Assembly (NCBI RefSeq): GCF_036347135.1 | Contig: NZ_CP108938.1 | Location: 1,550,001 to 1,614,000, forward strand | DNA length: 64,000 bases | Reading direction: 5' to 3' | Source of the DNA: Streptomyces sp. NBC_00775 | GTDB lineage: Bacteria; Actinomycetota; Actinomycetes; Streptomycetales; Streptomycetaceae | The notes under the pieces: generated by a model | What the model was told of the DNA's origin: nothing | The model's database searches: none | Seen by the model: the letters and a program-made list of their open reading frames with translations, nothing else | Shown: positions 24,660-32,667 of the stretch, in pieces | Position numbering within the stretch: the stretch's first letter is position 1 | Layout: each line of letters begins with the position of its first letter | Made by a program: the position numbers and the translations under genes

Positions 24660-26065
24660 TGACGGCGGAACCCATCGCCGCGAAGGAAGCGTCGGACGAC
24701 CCCGACGCCTCGCACCGCGCGTACCGTGAAGTCACCGACCCCCGGGGCCGTGTCTACCGGATCGGCGAGACGGACCGGGACATCCTGGGCCACTCACGCA
24801 AGTTCATGGTGTATCTGCCATGGCTCGCCATGATGGCGATCAGTGTCTTCGAGTACGCGTACGGCTCGGCCGAGGACACCTTGTCCCACGCCCACGGCTG
24901 GACGCAGAGCAACACCTTCTGGATCCTGAGCGTCTGGGTCTTCTTCCAGGCCGGCATAGCCTTCCCCGCCGGCTGGCTGCGGGAGAAGGGAATCCTGACC
25001 GCCCGCAAGGCCATGTACACAGGGTCGGTCATGTGCCTGCTCGGCTTCCTCGCCCTCTCGCACTTGAGCAATGTGCTCCTGGCGATCCTCGGCTTCGGTG
25101 TCATCGGCGGCATCGGATCCGGCCTGGTGTACGCGACCTGCATCAACATGGTCGGCAAGTGGTTCCCCGAGCGACGTGGCGCGAAGACCGGATTCGTCAA
25201 CGGCGGATTCGCGTACGGCTCACTGCCGTTCATCTTCATCTTCAACTACGCGTTCGACACGGCCAACTACCACCGGGTACTGGACCTCATCGGCTGCTAC
25301 GTGATGATCGTGGTGCTGTCCTCCGCGTTCTTCTTCAAGGACCCGCCGAAGAACTGGTGGCCGGCGGACATCGACCCGCTGACCTACGGCAGTACCGAGA
25401 AGGGCGCGGCGAGCCTTGCCAAGAACCCTCCCGCGGTGAAGCAGTACACACCGAAGGAGGCCATCAGGACCGGCATGCTCCCCCTCATGTGGATCGCTCT
25501 CGTCATGACCGCGGGTGTGTCGATCTTCGGGATCTCCTTCCAGGTCGACTTCGCCAAGGAGGTGGGCTTCGGCCCGCTGGTGGCGGCGTCGTCCATGGGC
25601 GTCATGGCCGTCATCAACGGCATCGGCCGGGGCGTGGTGGGCTGGCTGTCCGACAGGTACGGCCGCAAGCAGACCCTGGTGTTCGTCATTGTCGTCCTGG
25701 GTCTGGCCCAGTTCGGCGTGATCTGGGCCGGTGACATGCACAGCGAGGCCCTGTTCCTGTTCTTCGCCTTCCTCTCCGGGTTCGGCGGCGGGGCCTTCTA
25801 CCCGATGTTCGCGGCCCTGACCCCGGACTACTTCGGCGAGAACTACAACGCCACCAACTACGGGCTGGTGTACAGCGGCAAGCTGATCAGCGGACTGTTC
25901 GGCGGCGGGCTCGGCTCGATGGTGGTGGCCGCCTGGGGCTACAACGGCGCCTACGCGCTGGCCGGCGGCATCTCCATGGTGGCGGCGGCGATCGCTCTGC
26001 TGCTGCGGCAGCCGGGGCGGAGCACGGCGGACACAGCGGTTCCGCAGCCGCAACCGGTGGGCTGA
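24659..26065 (+). CDS. OFA-family MFS transporter (oxalate/formate type), copy 2
   Basis: 468-residue paralogue of the preceding gene, probably from a tandem duplication: same N-terminal block (VTDPRGRVYRIGETDRDILG), same mid-loop (FKDPPKNWWPADIDPL) and same NPPAVKQYTPKEA segment. Twelve membrane helices are expected. The start overlaps the upstream stop by one base (TAATG), so the two are translated together. Differences lie mainly in the membrane helices (for example NYAFDTANYHRV in place of SYMDLSNYKGV), suggesting altered substrate or pairing. It converges on the TIM-barrel gene at 26104. Confidence 0.9.
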   Translation: MTAEPIAAKEASDDPDASHRAYREVTDPRGRVYRIGETDRDILGHSRKFMVYLPWLAMMAISVFEYAYGSAEDTLSHAHGWTQSNTFWILSVWVFFQAGIAFPAGWLREKGILTARKAMYTGSVMCLLGFLALSHLSNVLLAILGFGVIGGIGSGLVYATCINMVGKWFPERRGAKTGFVNGGFAYGSLPFIFIFNYAFDTANYHRVLDLIGCYVMIVVLSSAFFFKDPPKNWWPADIDPLTYGSTEKGAASLAKNPPAVKQYTPKEAIRTGMLPLMWIALVMTAGVSIFGISFQVDFAKEVGFGPLVAASSMGVMAVINGIGRGVVGWLSDRYGRKQTLVFVIVVLGLAQFGVIWAGDMHSEALFLFFAFLSGFGGGAFYPMFAALTPDYFGENYNATNYGLVYSGKLISGLFGGGLGSMVVAAWGYNGAYALAGGISMVAAAIALLLRQPGRSTADTAVPQPQPVG

Positions 26066-26103
26066 GCAGGGAAGATCACGTGAACGGGCGGGCGCGGCTG
26101 CGG

Positions 26104-27264
26104 CTAGCCGCACTTCTTGCGCAGGGCCGCGAGGTTGTCGTAGCCGATCTTCGCGTGCTTCAGCGACTGAGCGGGGTCGGTGGCGCTCGGGGCGTTGTCC
26201 TGCTCGACCATCGGGTTGTGGTAGTTCCGGGCCCCGACACGAGAGAAGAACGTGGTGTAGTCGATGACTCCGGTGCCGAACGGCACCATGTCGTACCCCA
26301 TGCCGTTCGTCGTGTTGACGGTGCCGTCCTTGGCGTGGAAGAGCGGGTAGCGCTTGTTGTTGCGGGCGACGAGCCCCGCGGGATCGAAGACGTTCTCCTG
26401 GGTGGAGCCGTCCTGGGCCGTGTACGTGTGGAACTTGTACTGGGCCACGTGCGCCCAGAAGATGTCCATCTCCAGCCAGACCACCTTCGGGTCGGTGATC
26501 TTCAGGAAGTACTCCAGCTTGCGGATGCCGGAGCTGCGGGTCGGACGGCCCTGGGCGTCCAGCGGGCCACCGTCGAGCAGGAAGCCGTACGCCGCGTCAT
26601 GGTTGTGGGTGTACAGCTTGATGCCCTCGCGACGGGCGATCTCGCCGAGCGCGTTCCACTTGTCGGCGGCCACGTCCCAGTCGGCGCGGTAGGCGCTGCC
26701 GGTGGGGTCGCCGCCGGTGCCCATGTGCGCCATGCCGAGGATGTTGGCGATCTCCAGGTGCTTCTTGAAGGTGTCCAGGTCGGGTGTGGTGAAGGGCCAG
26801 GACGGCGGTATGAAGCCGTGGTTGCCCTGCGCCCGCAGCCCGTACTCGTCGAGCCACGAACGCAGCAGCTTGGCGCCCTCCACGGACTCCAGGCTCGCGC
26901 CGCCCGGGGCGTTGGCGTGCTGGCCGTACCCCGCGAACTCCACCTGGCGGTAGCCGAATCGCGAGAGCTGCTGGAAGACCTCGCGGAAACCGGAGGGCAG
27001 TTCGGTGGCGAGCGGGTCGCGGCCCGTCGCGTCACGGACGGTGTAGAGGATGATGCCGCGCCTGTCCGGGGGGACGAGGACGTCGCCGCCGCTGTCCTGG
27101 CCTCTGTCCCGGTCCTGGGCGACGGCGGGCGAGGCGCCGAAGACGGGTGCGGCGATCGCCGCGGTCGCGGCGGCGGTGCAGGTGCTGAGGAAGCGGCGGC
27201 GGTCGATGCCGAGAGTGCGGCGCAGGGCGTCGCCGGTTCCGGATTCGTCGTTGAACGCGGTCAC
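26104..27264 (-). CDS. Tat-exported sugar phosphate isomerase/epimerase-like protein
   Basis: 386-residue protein with a twin-arginine signal peptide (DRRRFLSTCTAAATAAIAAP, cleavage near residue 50). The TIM-barrel AP-endonuclease-2/xylose-isomerase-like domain has REVFQQLSRFGYRQVEFAGY, IKLYTHNHDAAYGF and KVVWLEMDIFWAHV, with candidate metal ligands Glu, His and Asp in those strands. It is located outside the membrane in folded, cofactor-bound form. It is not clearly part of the ebo operon (189-nt gap upstream) but lies on the same strand. A palindrome TGCGGCTAGCCGCA at 26099-26112 covers its stop codon and could end both this gene and the convergent transporter. Confidence 0.83.
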   Translation of the reverse strand: MTAFNDESGTGDALRRTLGIDRRRFLSTCTAAATAAIAAPVFGASPAVAQDRDRGQDSGGDVLVPPDRRGIILYTVRDATGRDPLATELPSGFREVFQQLSRFGYRQVEFAGYGQHANAPGGASLESVEGAKLLRSWLDEYGLRAQGNHGFIPPSWPFTTPDLDTFKKHLEIANILGMAHMGTGGDPTGSAYRADWDVAADKWNALGEIARREGIKLYTHNHDAAYGFLLDGGPLDAQGRPTRSSGIRKLEYFLKITDPKVVWLEMDIFWAHVAQYKFHTYTAQDGSTQENVFDPAGLVARNNKRYPLFHAKDGTVNTTNGMGYDMVPFGTGVIDYTTFFSRVGARNYHNPMVEQDNAPSATDPAQSLKHAKIGYDNLAALRKKCG

Positions 27265-27424
27265 GGTTTCTCTCTTTCGGGTCGCTGGTGGGCTCTGACG
27301 GTGCCGGGCTGTGTGCGGCTCGTGTGCAGGTCAGAGGTGTGCGGGACACGGGCCGGGCGCGTATGGGACGCGTGACCGGACGCGTTGTCAGTGGCGCGTG
27401 TTTCACTTTCCGTAGTCGCTCGAC

Positions 27425-27444
27425 ACGGGCTCGTCACAGCCCGT
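27425..27444 (-). terminator. putative terminator after the ebo-like operon
   Basis: Perfect 7-bp stem ACGGGCT/AGCCCGT with 6-nt loop, ten bases past the eboF-like stop on the minus strand. No T-run. It separates the ebo-like genes from the Tat-exported TIM-barrel gene. Confidence 0.5.
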
Positions 27445-27453
27445 CAGGACTCT

Positions 27454-28881
27454 TCAGGTGAGGCCTGCCAGGTCGAGCAGCAGGGATTTCACATCGGTGG
27501 CCGCGACGCGGCCGGTGACTGCGCGGGGGGTGGAGCAGATGATGAGCGGACCTTCGTCGTCGCTCAGGGGGAGGCGGCCGTGGCTGCCGCGGATAGGTGA
27601 GGGGTCCAGGGGCACGACCGCCATGCGGTAGCGCATGCCGAGCTTTTTGCGGGCCAGTGCCGTGGCCGCCTTCACCTTGACGTAGGGGTCGAGGGGATCC
27701 ATGAAGAGTTCGACCGGGTCGTAGCCGGGTTTGCGGTGGATCTCGACGAGCCGCGCGAAGTCGGGCGCGCGGGCGTCGTCGAGCCAGTAGTAGTACGTGA
27801 ACCAGGCGTCCGGCTCCGCGACGGCGACGAGTTCGCCGGAGCGCGGATGGTCGAGGTGATGGGTCTTCTTGCCCTCGTCGTCCAGGAGTCGCTCGATGCC
27901 GGGCAGGCCGGCGAGCGCCGCCTTCGTGGCCTCCAGGTCCTCCGGGCGTCGCACATAGACATGGGCGATCTGGTGGTCGGCGACCGCGAAGGCGCGGGAT
28001 GCCATCGGGTCCAGGTACTCCATGCCGTCCTGCGTGTGCACATCGAGGAGGCCGGCGCGGCGCAGGGCGCGGTTGATGTCGACGGGGCGGTCCGCGCGCG
28101 TGATGCCGTACTCGGAGAGCGCGACGACGGTACGGCCCTCGGCCTTCGCGTCGTCGAGGAGGGGAGCCATGGCCGCGTCGAGGTCCGCGGCCGCCTGGAG
28201 GGAGCGCGGGTCGTCGGGGCCGAAGCGCTGCAGGTCGTAGTCGAGGTGAGGGAGGTAGCAGAGGGTCAGGTCCGGCCGGCGGGTGCGGTTGATGTGGCGG
28301 GTCGCGTCGATGATCCAGCGGCTGGAGACGAGGTCGGCGCCGGGACCCCAGAAGTGGAAGAGGGGGAACGTGCCGAATTTCTCGGTGAGTTCGTCGTGCA
28401 GGGCTGGGGGCCGGGTGTAGCAGTCGGGTTCCTTGCGGCCGTCGGCGTAGTAGACGGGACGGGGAGTGACGGTGATGTCGGTGTCGGCGCCCATGGCGTA
28501 CCACCAGCAGATATTGGCGACCGTGTAACCGGGATGCGCGCGCCGGGCGGCGTCCCACAGCTTGTCGCCGGAGACCAGGCCGTTGTGCTGACGCCACAGG
28601 AGTACGTCGCCGAGCTCGCGGAAGTACCAGCCGTTGCCGACGATGCCGTGCTCGCAGGGGTGGGTGCCGGTGAGGAAGGTGGACTGGGCGGCGCAGGTGA
28701 CGGCGGGCAGGACGGTGCCGAGCGGGGCACGGGAGCCGGACTGGCCGAGGGCCTTGAGGTGCGGCATGTGGTCGAGGAGACGGGGGGTGAGACCTACGAC
28801 GTCCAGGACGAGGAGAGGGGTGGGTCGGGGCCGGCCGCTGGAGTGCTCGGGTCGCGGTGTCGGTACCGGCGGCTGGGTCAC
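27454..28881 (-). CDS. eboF: EboF-like alkaline phosphatase/nucleotide pyrophosphatase family
   Basis: 475-residue member of the alkaline phosphatase superfamily (type I phosphodiesterase/nucleotide pyrophosphatase). Features: metal/nucleophile region LLVLDVVGLTPRLLDHMPHL and TCAAQSTFLTGTHPCEHGIV (catalytic Thr/Ser), CYLPHLDYDLQRFGP, VVALSEYGI, AVADHQIAHVYVR. It belongs to the ebo cluster known from cyanobacteria, Pseudomonas and other bacteria, where its role (metabolite trafficking) is unproven. Start GTG 28881 overlaps the EboE-like stop (GTGA). It is the last gene of the ebo-like operon. Confidence 0.8.
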   Translation of the reverse strand: MTQPPVPTPRPEHSSGRPRPTPLLVLDVVGLTPRLLDHMPHLKALGQSGSRAPLGTVLPAVTCAAQSTFLTGTHPCEHGIVGNGWYFRELGDVLLWRQHNGLVSGDKLWDAARRAHPGYTVANICWWYAMGADTDITVTPRPVYYADGRKEPDCYTRPPALHDELTEKFGTFPLFHFWGPGADLVSSRWIIDATRHINRTRRPDLTLCYLPHLDYDLQRFGPDDPRSLQAAADLDAAMAPLLDDAKAEGRTVVALSEYGITRADRPVDINRALRRAGLLDVHTQDGMEYLDPMASRAFAVADHQIAHVYVRRPEDLEATKAALAGLPGIERLLDDEGKKTHHLDHPRSGELVAVAEPDAWFTYYYWLDDARAPDFARLVEIHRKPGYDPVELFMDPLDPYVKVKAATALARKKLGMRYRMAVVPLDPSPIRGSHGRLPLSDDEGPLIICSTPRAVTGRVAATDVKSLLLDLAGLT

Positions 28882-30047
28882 GGCAGCTCCTTGAGGCCGA
28901 GGTCCGTCAACAGATCGCGGGCCAGGGTGAGTTCGGCGGCGATGCCGTCGGCGAGCTGGGCGCGGGCTCGGGGGCGCAGCTCGGGCGGGAGGGCCTGCCA
29001 GGTGTAGGTCTCGACCTCCAGGTGGCGGGTGAGCGGGTGCGGGCCGCCGACGAGCTGGGCCAGCGCGGCCCTCAGGACGGGGAGTGTGGAGGTGAGGGGC
29101 GCGGCGGGGGCCCCGTGCAGCGGGACATGGAAGTGGGCGCGCCACGGGGAGGCGTCGGGCAGGGCGTCGCCTGCCAGCGCCTCACCGAGGTCGTCGGTAC
29201 CGCGCAGGCCGGCGGACGTACGGGTGCGGGTCTGGTGCAGGAAGCGGGGTTCGTCGAAGGCGGCGAGGGCCGTGCGGACTTCGGGGAGATGGGGGTGTTC
29301 GGCGTGCAGGGCGGCCGAGAGCTGTGACTTGACCACGGGGACGCGGGCTTCGGTGAGCGCGTCCAGGGCGGTGTGCGGGTCTTCGAAGGAGGTGGCGAGA
29401 TGACAGGTGTCGACGCAGATGCCGATGCGGTCGTGGCCGATCACGGTGAGCGGGGCGAGGGCGTCGGCGGTGGTCTCGACGGTGCACCCGGGTTCGGGTT
29501 CCAGGCCGACACGGATGGAGCGGCCGGTGAGTTCCTGAAGGGCGTCGAGGCGTTCGGCGAGTGTGGTCAGCGCTGTGTGGGCGGTCGCCGCGCGCTGGTC
29601 GTCATACACGGTGCGCCAGGCGAGGGGCAGCGTGGAGATGCTGCCTTCGGTGACGTCGTCGGGGAGGAGCTGGGCGAGGACGCGGGCCAGGGCGGTGGTG
29701 TGGTCGAGTCGCTCCGGGTCGGCCCAGTCCGGCTTGTAGACGCGGTACTTGACCTCTTCGGCGCCGAAGCCCTCGTACGGGAAGCCGTTGAGGGTGACCA
29801 CTTCGAGGCCGCGGCGGTCGAGTTCGGTGCGCAGGCCGCGCAGCGCGGACGGGTCGGTGACCAGCGTGTGGGCGGCGTCCTTGGCGAGCCACAGGCCGAT
29901 GCCGAGGCGGTCCCGGCCGAGGCGGCGACGGACGGGTTCGCAGTGGTCGCGGAGCTGGGCGAGGACGCCGTCGAGGGTCTCGGCCGGGTGGACATTGGTG
30001 CAGTAGGCGAGGTGGACGGTGGAGCCGTCGGGGTGGCGGAAGCGCAT
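28878..30047 (-). CDS. eboE: EboE-like metabolite traffic protein (TIM barrel)
   Basis: 389-residue xylose-isomerase-like TIM barrel. It begins HLAYCTNVHPAETLDGVLAQ, typical for EboE. Other features are LGIGLWLAKDAAHTL, VVTLNGFPYEGFGAEEVKYR, VGLEPEPGCTVET, GICVDTCHLATSFEDP and HFHVPLHG, which carry likely metal ligands (Glu, Asp, His). Start ATG 30047. It sits 3 nt from the EboB-like stop and overlaps the EboF-like start, within the ebo operon. Function is unproven; ebo products are proposed to move or modify lipophilic metabolites. Confidence 0.82.
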   Translation of the reverse strand: MRFRHPDGSTVHLAYCTNVHPAETLDGVLAQLRDHCEPVRRRLGRDRLGIGLWLAKDAAHTLVTDPSALRGLRTELDRRGLEVVTLNGFPYEGFGAEEVKYRVYKPDWADPERLDHTTALARVLAQLLPDDVTEGSISTLPLAWRTVYDDQRAATAHTALTTLAERLDALQELTGRSIRVGLEPEPGCTVETTADALAPLTVIGHDRIGICVDTCHLATSFEDPHTALDALTEARVPVVKSQLSAALHAEHPHLPEVRTALAAFDEPRFLHQTRTRTSAGLRGTDDLGEALAGDALPDASPWRAHFHVPLHGAPAAPLTSTLPVLRAALAQLVGGPHPLTRHLEVETYTWQALPPELRPRARAQLADGIAAELTLARDLLTDLGLKELP

Positions 30048-30050
30048 CGC

Positions 30051-30899
30051 TCACTCCCCGCCGCGGAGGATGGAGTTGCCTTCGTGGGTGACGTCCGTAG
30101 TCGTGCTCCCCAGATCCAGCCGCCCGCTGAGCCCGTAGAAGGCCACGGGGTTGCGCCACAGCACCCGGTCGACGTCGTCGTCGGTGAACCCGGCCTTCAG
30201 CAGGGCGTCGCCGACCCGGCGGGTCTTGAGGGGGTCGCTTCTCCCCCAGTCCGCGGCCGAGTTGACGAGCACCTGCTCCGGCCCGTACTCGCGCAGGATC
30301 GCGACCATCCGCTCCTCGTCCATCTTGGTGTCCGGATAGACGGAGAAGCCCAGCCAGCAGCCGCTGTCCTTGGCCTCCTTGACGGTGGTCTCGTTGAGGT
30401 GGTCGACCAGGACCCGGTCCGGGGACAGGGCGGACGCGCGGACGGCGTCCAGCGTGCGGCGCAGGCCGGCCGGCTTGTCGCGGTGCGGGGTGTGCACGAG
30501 CGCGGGCAGCTCATGGTCGGCGGCGAGCTGGAGCTGGGCGGCGAGCGCGGTGTCCTCGGCGGGGGTCATCGAGTCGTAGCCGATCTCGCCCACGGCCACG
30601 ACCTGGTCCTTGACGAGATAGCGGGGCAGCTCGTCGAGGAGGGGGACGCAGCGGGGGTCGTTCGCCTCCTTGGGGTTGAGGGCGAGCGTGCAGTGGTGGG
30701 CGATGCCGTACTGGGCGGCGCGGAAGGGTTCCCAGCCCAGGAGCGAGTCGAAGTAGTCGAGGAAGGAGGCGACCGAGGTGCGGGGCTGGCCGAGCCAGAA
30801 GGAGGGTTCGACGACGGCACGGACGCCGGCGGCGTGCATGGCCTCGTAGTCGTCGGTGGTCCGTGACGTCATATGGATGTGGGGATCGAAGATGCGCAT
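30051..30899 (-). CDS. eboB: TatD-family hydrolase, EboB-like
   Basis: 282-residue metal-dependent hydrolase of the TatD type. The first ligands are in MRIFDPHIHMTSRTTDDYEA (HxH). Others include VAVGEIGYDSM (Glu), LVHTPHRD (His), VLVDHLNETTVKEA (His) and NSAADWGRSDPL (Asp). Start ATG 30899 lies inside the EboA stop (ATGA overlap). In ebo clusters this is EboB. Its nuclease-like fold may act on a phosphorylated metabolite, but no substrate is known. Confidence 0.84.
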   Translation of the reverse strand: MRIFDPHIHMTSRTTDDYEAMHAAGVRAVVEPSFWLGQPRTSVASFLDYFDSLLGWEPFRAAQYGIAHHCTLALNPKEANDPRCVPLLDELPRYLVKDQVVAVGEIGYDSMTPAEDTALAAQLQLAADHELPALVHTPHRDKPAGLRRTLDAVRASALSPDRVLVDHLNETTVKEAKDSGCWLGFSVYPDTKMDEERMVAILREYGPEQVLVNSAADWGRSDPLKTRRVGDALLKAGFTDDDVDRVLWRNPVAFYGLSGRLDLGSTTTDVTHEGNSILRGGE

Positions 30900-31675
30900 C
30901 AGGACTCCTTGCCGGGGGTGCCGGACGTGCCGGAGGTTCCGGGGATTCCGTGGACTCCGGGCACGTCGGGGCTTCCGGGCGTGCCGGTGGGGGTGGCGGT
31001 GGGCTCGGTCAGGGCCAGGACGCGGTACAGGTCCTCGGGTACGGGACGGCCCGCGGCGGCGCGTTCGTCGGCGTAGTCGCCGAGCATCCGGGCGAGTTCG
31101 GCGTCGGAGTGGGCGCGCCGGGGCAGGTCGGCCACCTCGTCGACGGGGACGCCGGTGAACAGGCACTTCAGGACGGCGTGGCGCCAGTTGTGCGCGTCCA
31201 GGTGCCGCGCGGCGTACGGGCCGACGGCGGCCGTGACCAGCCGGGTGTCGTTGGTGCGCAGGGCGTCCTCGACGAGGGGTAGCGCCTCCGGTCCCGGCAC
31301 CAGGTGGGGCAGGGCGTGCAGGACGGCTCGGCGTTCGGCGGCGGTGCCCTGACGGTAGACGCGGGCGAGTGCGTCCGGGTCGGCTCGGGCGGCATGCAGG
31401 AGGAGTACGCGGGCGGCGTCGGCGTACTCGGGCCCGCATCGGCGCCCGGCCTCGGCTATCCGCAACTCCCAGACGGAGATGGGGCCGTGGATGCCGGGGT
31501 GGGCGGCCGCCTCGTCGAGCGCCTGGTCGAGCCAGGCGCGGGCGGCTCCTCCCAGGTGGGTGTTCAGGCGGGTGCGCAGGGCGGCGAGGGCGGGCTGGAC
31601 GGTGCGGCCGGGCTGACGGTCCCGGCCGGCCTGGCTGTGGTGGCCGCGCTGAGTTCGGTGCGGGTGGTGGTTCAC
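30899..31675 (-). CDS. eboA: EboA domain-containing protein
   Basis: 258-residue helical protein, recognised as EboA by blocks such as LDQALDEAAAHPGIHGPISV, AARVLLLHAARADPDALARV and DAHNWRHAVLKCLFTGVPVD then EVADLPRRA. The ends are non-conserved: a His/Arg/Gln-rich start (HPHRTQRGHHSQ) and a Gly-Pro-Thr repeat tail (GTPGSPDVPGVHGIPGTSGT). The GTG start at 31675 overlaps the preceding stop (GTGA), and its own stop overlaps the EboB start (ATGA). Molecular function is unknown. Confidence 0.82.
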   Translation of the reverse strand: MNHHPHRTQRGHHSQAGRDRQPGRTVQPALAALRTRLNTHLGGAARAWLDQALDEAAAHPGIHGPISVWELRIAEAGRRCGPEYADAARVLLLHAARADPDALARVYRQGTAAERRAVLHALPHLVPGPEALPLVEDALRTNDTRLVTAAVGPYAARHLDAHNWRHAVLKCLFTGVPVDEVADLPRRAHSDAELARMLGDYADERAAAGRPVPEDLYRVLALTEPTATPTGTPGSPDVPGVHGIPGTSGTSGTPGKES

Positions 31676-32667
31676 GGGGTTCTCCCTTCGGGGCCGGTGG
31701 GGATCGCCCGGGCCGCGCGGTGGAGGAACGGGAGGGACTGTTCGGCGAAGTGGGGGCCCGCGTGGGAGTGGCGGGGCAGTTCGACGACGGTCAGCGCCTG
31801 GTAGCCGGTGGCGGCCAGGGCTTCGAGTACGGGCGGGAAGTCGATCTCCCCGTCCCCGAACGGGAGGTGTTCGTGAATGCCGCGGCGCATGTCCTCGATC
31901 TGGACGTGCCGCAGCCAGGGGCCGGCGGCGCGCACGCAGTCGGCGGGCGGCAAAGGTTCCAGGCACTGGCAGTGGCCGATGTCCAGGGTGAGACCGAGGG
32001 CGGCCGGGTCGCCGAGTGCTCGGCGCAGACGGTGGAAGTCGGCGAGGGAGGAGAGCAGGTGACCGGGTTCGGGCTCGACGGCGAGCGGGACGCCGGCACG
32101 GGTGGCAGCGTCCAGCACGGGGGCGAGCGCCTCCGCCAGGCGTTTCCAGGCGGTGTCCTCGTCCGTGCCGACCGGGGTGACTCCGCTGAAGCAGTGCACG
32201 GCGTGGGCGCCGAGGTCGGCGGCGACCCGCACGGCACGGATGAGCAGGTCGACACGGCGCGCGCGGGCGTCCGGGTCCGGGTCCAGGAGGGAGGGGCCGT
32301 GTTTGCGTCGCGAGTCGAGGACATAGCGGGCGCCGGTCTCGACCGTCACGCCAAGGCCGAGGATCGCCAGCCTGCGTGCCACCTTCCCGGTGCGGGCAGC
32401 CAGATCCGGGGCGAGCGGGTCGAGGTGCATGTGGTCGAGGGTCAGGCCCACACCGTCGTAGCCGAGGTCGGCGAGGAGGGCGAGGGCGTCGTCCAGACGG
32501 AGGTCGGTGAGGCCGTTGGTGCCGTAGCCGAAGCGGAGGGGGTGGGGGGCCGGGGCGGGGCTCGCGTGGACGGTCGAGCCAAAGCTCGTCCGCGGGGTCG
32601 GTCGCCGGCTCGCTCGGCCGGTCGAGTGGGGGCTCGCCTGGCCGGTCGGGCGGGGGCTCGCGGTCAT
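31672..32667 (-). CDS. sugar phosphate isomerase/epimerase in ebo-like operon
   Basis: 331-residue xylose-isomerase-like TIM barrel (FGYGTNGLTDLRLDDALALL; LGYDGVGLTLDHMHLDPLAP; VPLAVEPEPGHLL; LGLTLDIGHCQCLEP; HVQIEDMRRGIHEHLPFGDG). Metal ligands Glu, Asp, His and Glu are placed as in the family. The Thr/Ser/Pro/Arg-rich first 35 residues are probably an unstructured leader. ATG 32667 overlaps the prenyltransferase stop (ATGA) and the gene end overlaps eboA. Together with EboE the operon holds two related TIM barrels. Confidence 0.83.
   Translation of the reverse strand: MTASPRPTGQASPHSTGRASRRPTPRTSFGSTVHASPAPAPHPLRFGYGTNGLTDLRLDDALALLADLGYDGVGLTLDHMHLDPLAPDLAARTGKVARRLAILGLGVTVETGARYVLDSRRKHGPSLLDPDPDARARRVDLLIRAVRVAADLGAHAVHCFSGVTPVGTDEDTAWKRLAEALAPVLDAATRAGVPLAVEPEPGHLLSSLADFHRLRRALGDPAALGLTLDIGHCQCLEPLPPADCVRAAGPWLRHVQIEDMRRGIHEHLPFGDGEIDFPPVLEALAATGYQALTVVELPRHSHAGPHFAEQSLPFLHRAARAIPTGPEGRTP

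Noticed and set aside
26099..26112. TGCGGCTAGCCGCA as a separate terminator
   Set aside because: It overlaps the stop codon and has no loop or T-run; it is noted in the gene entry only.
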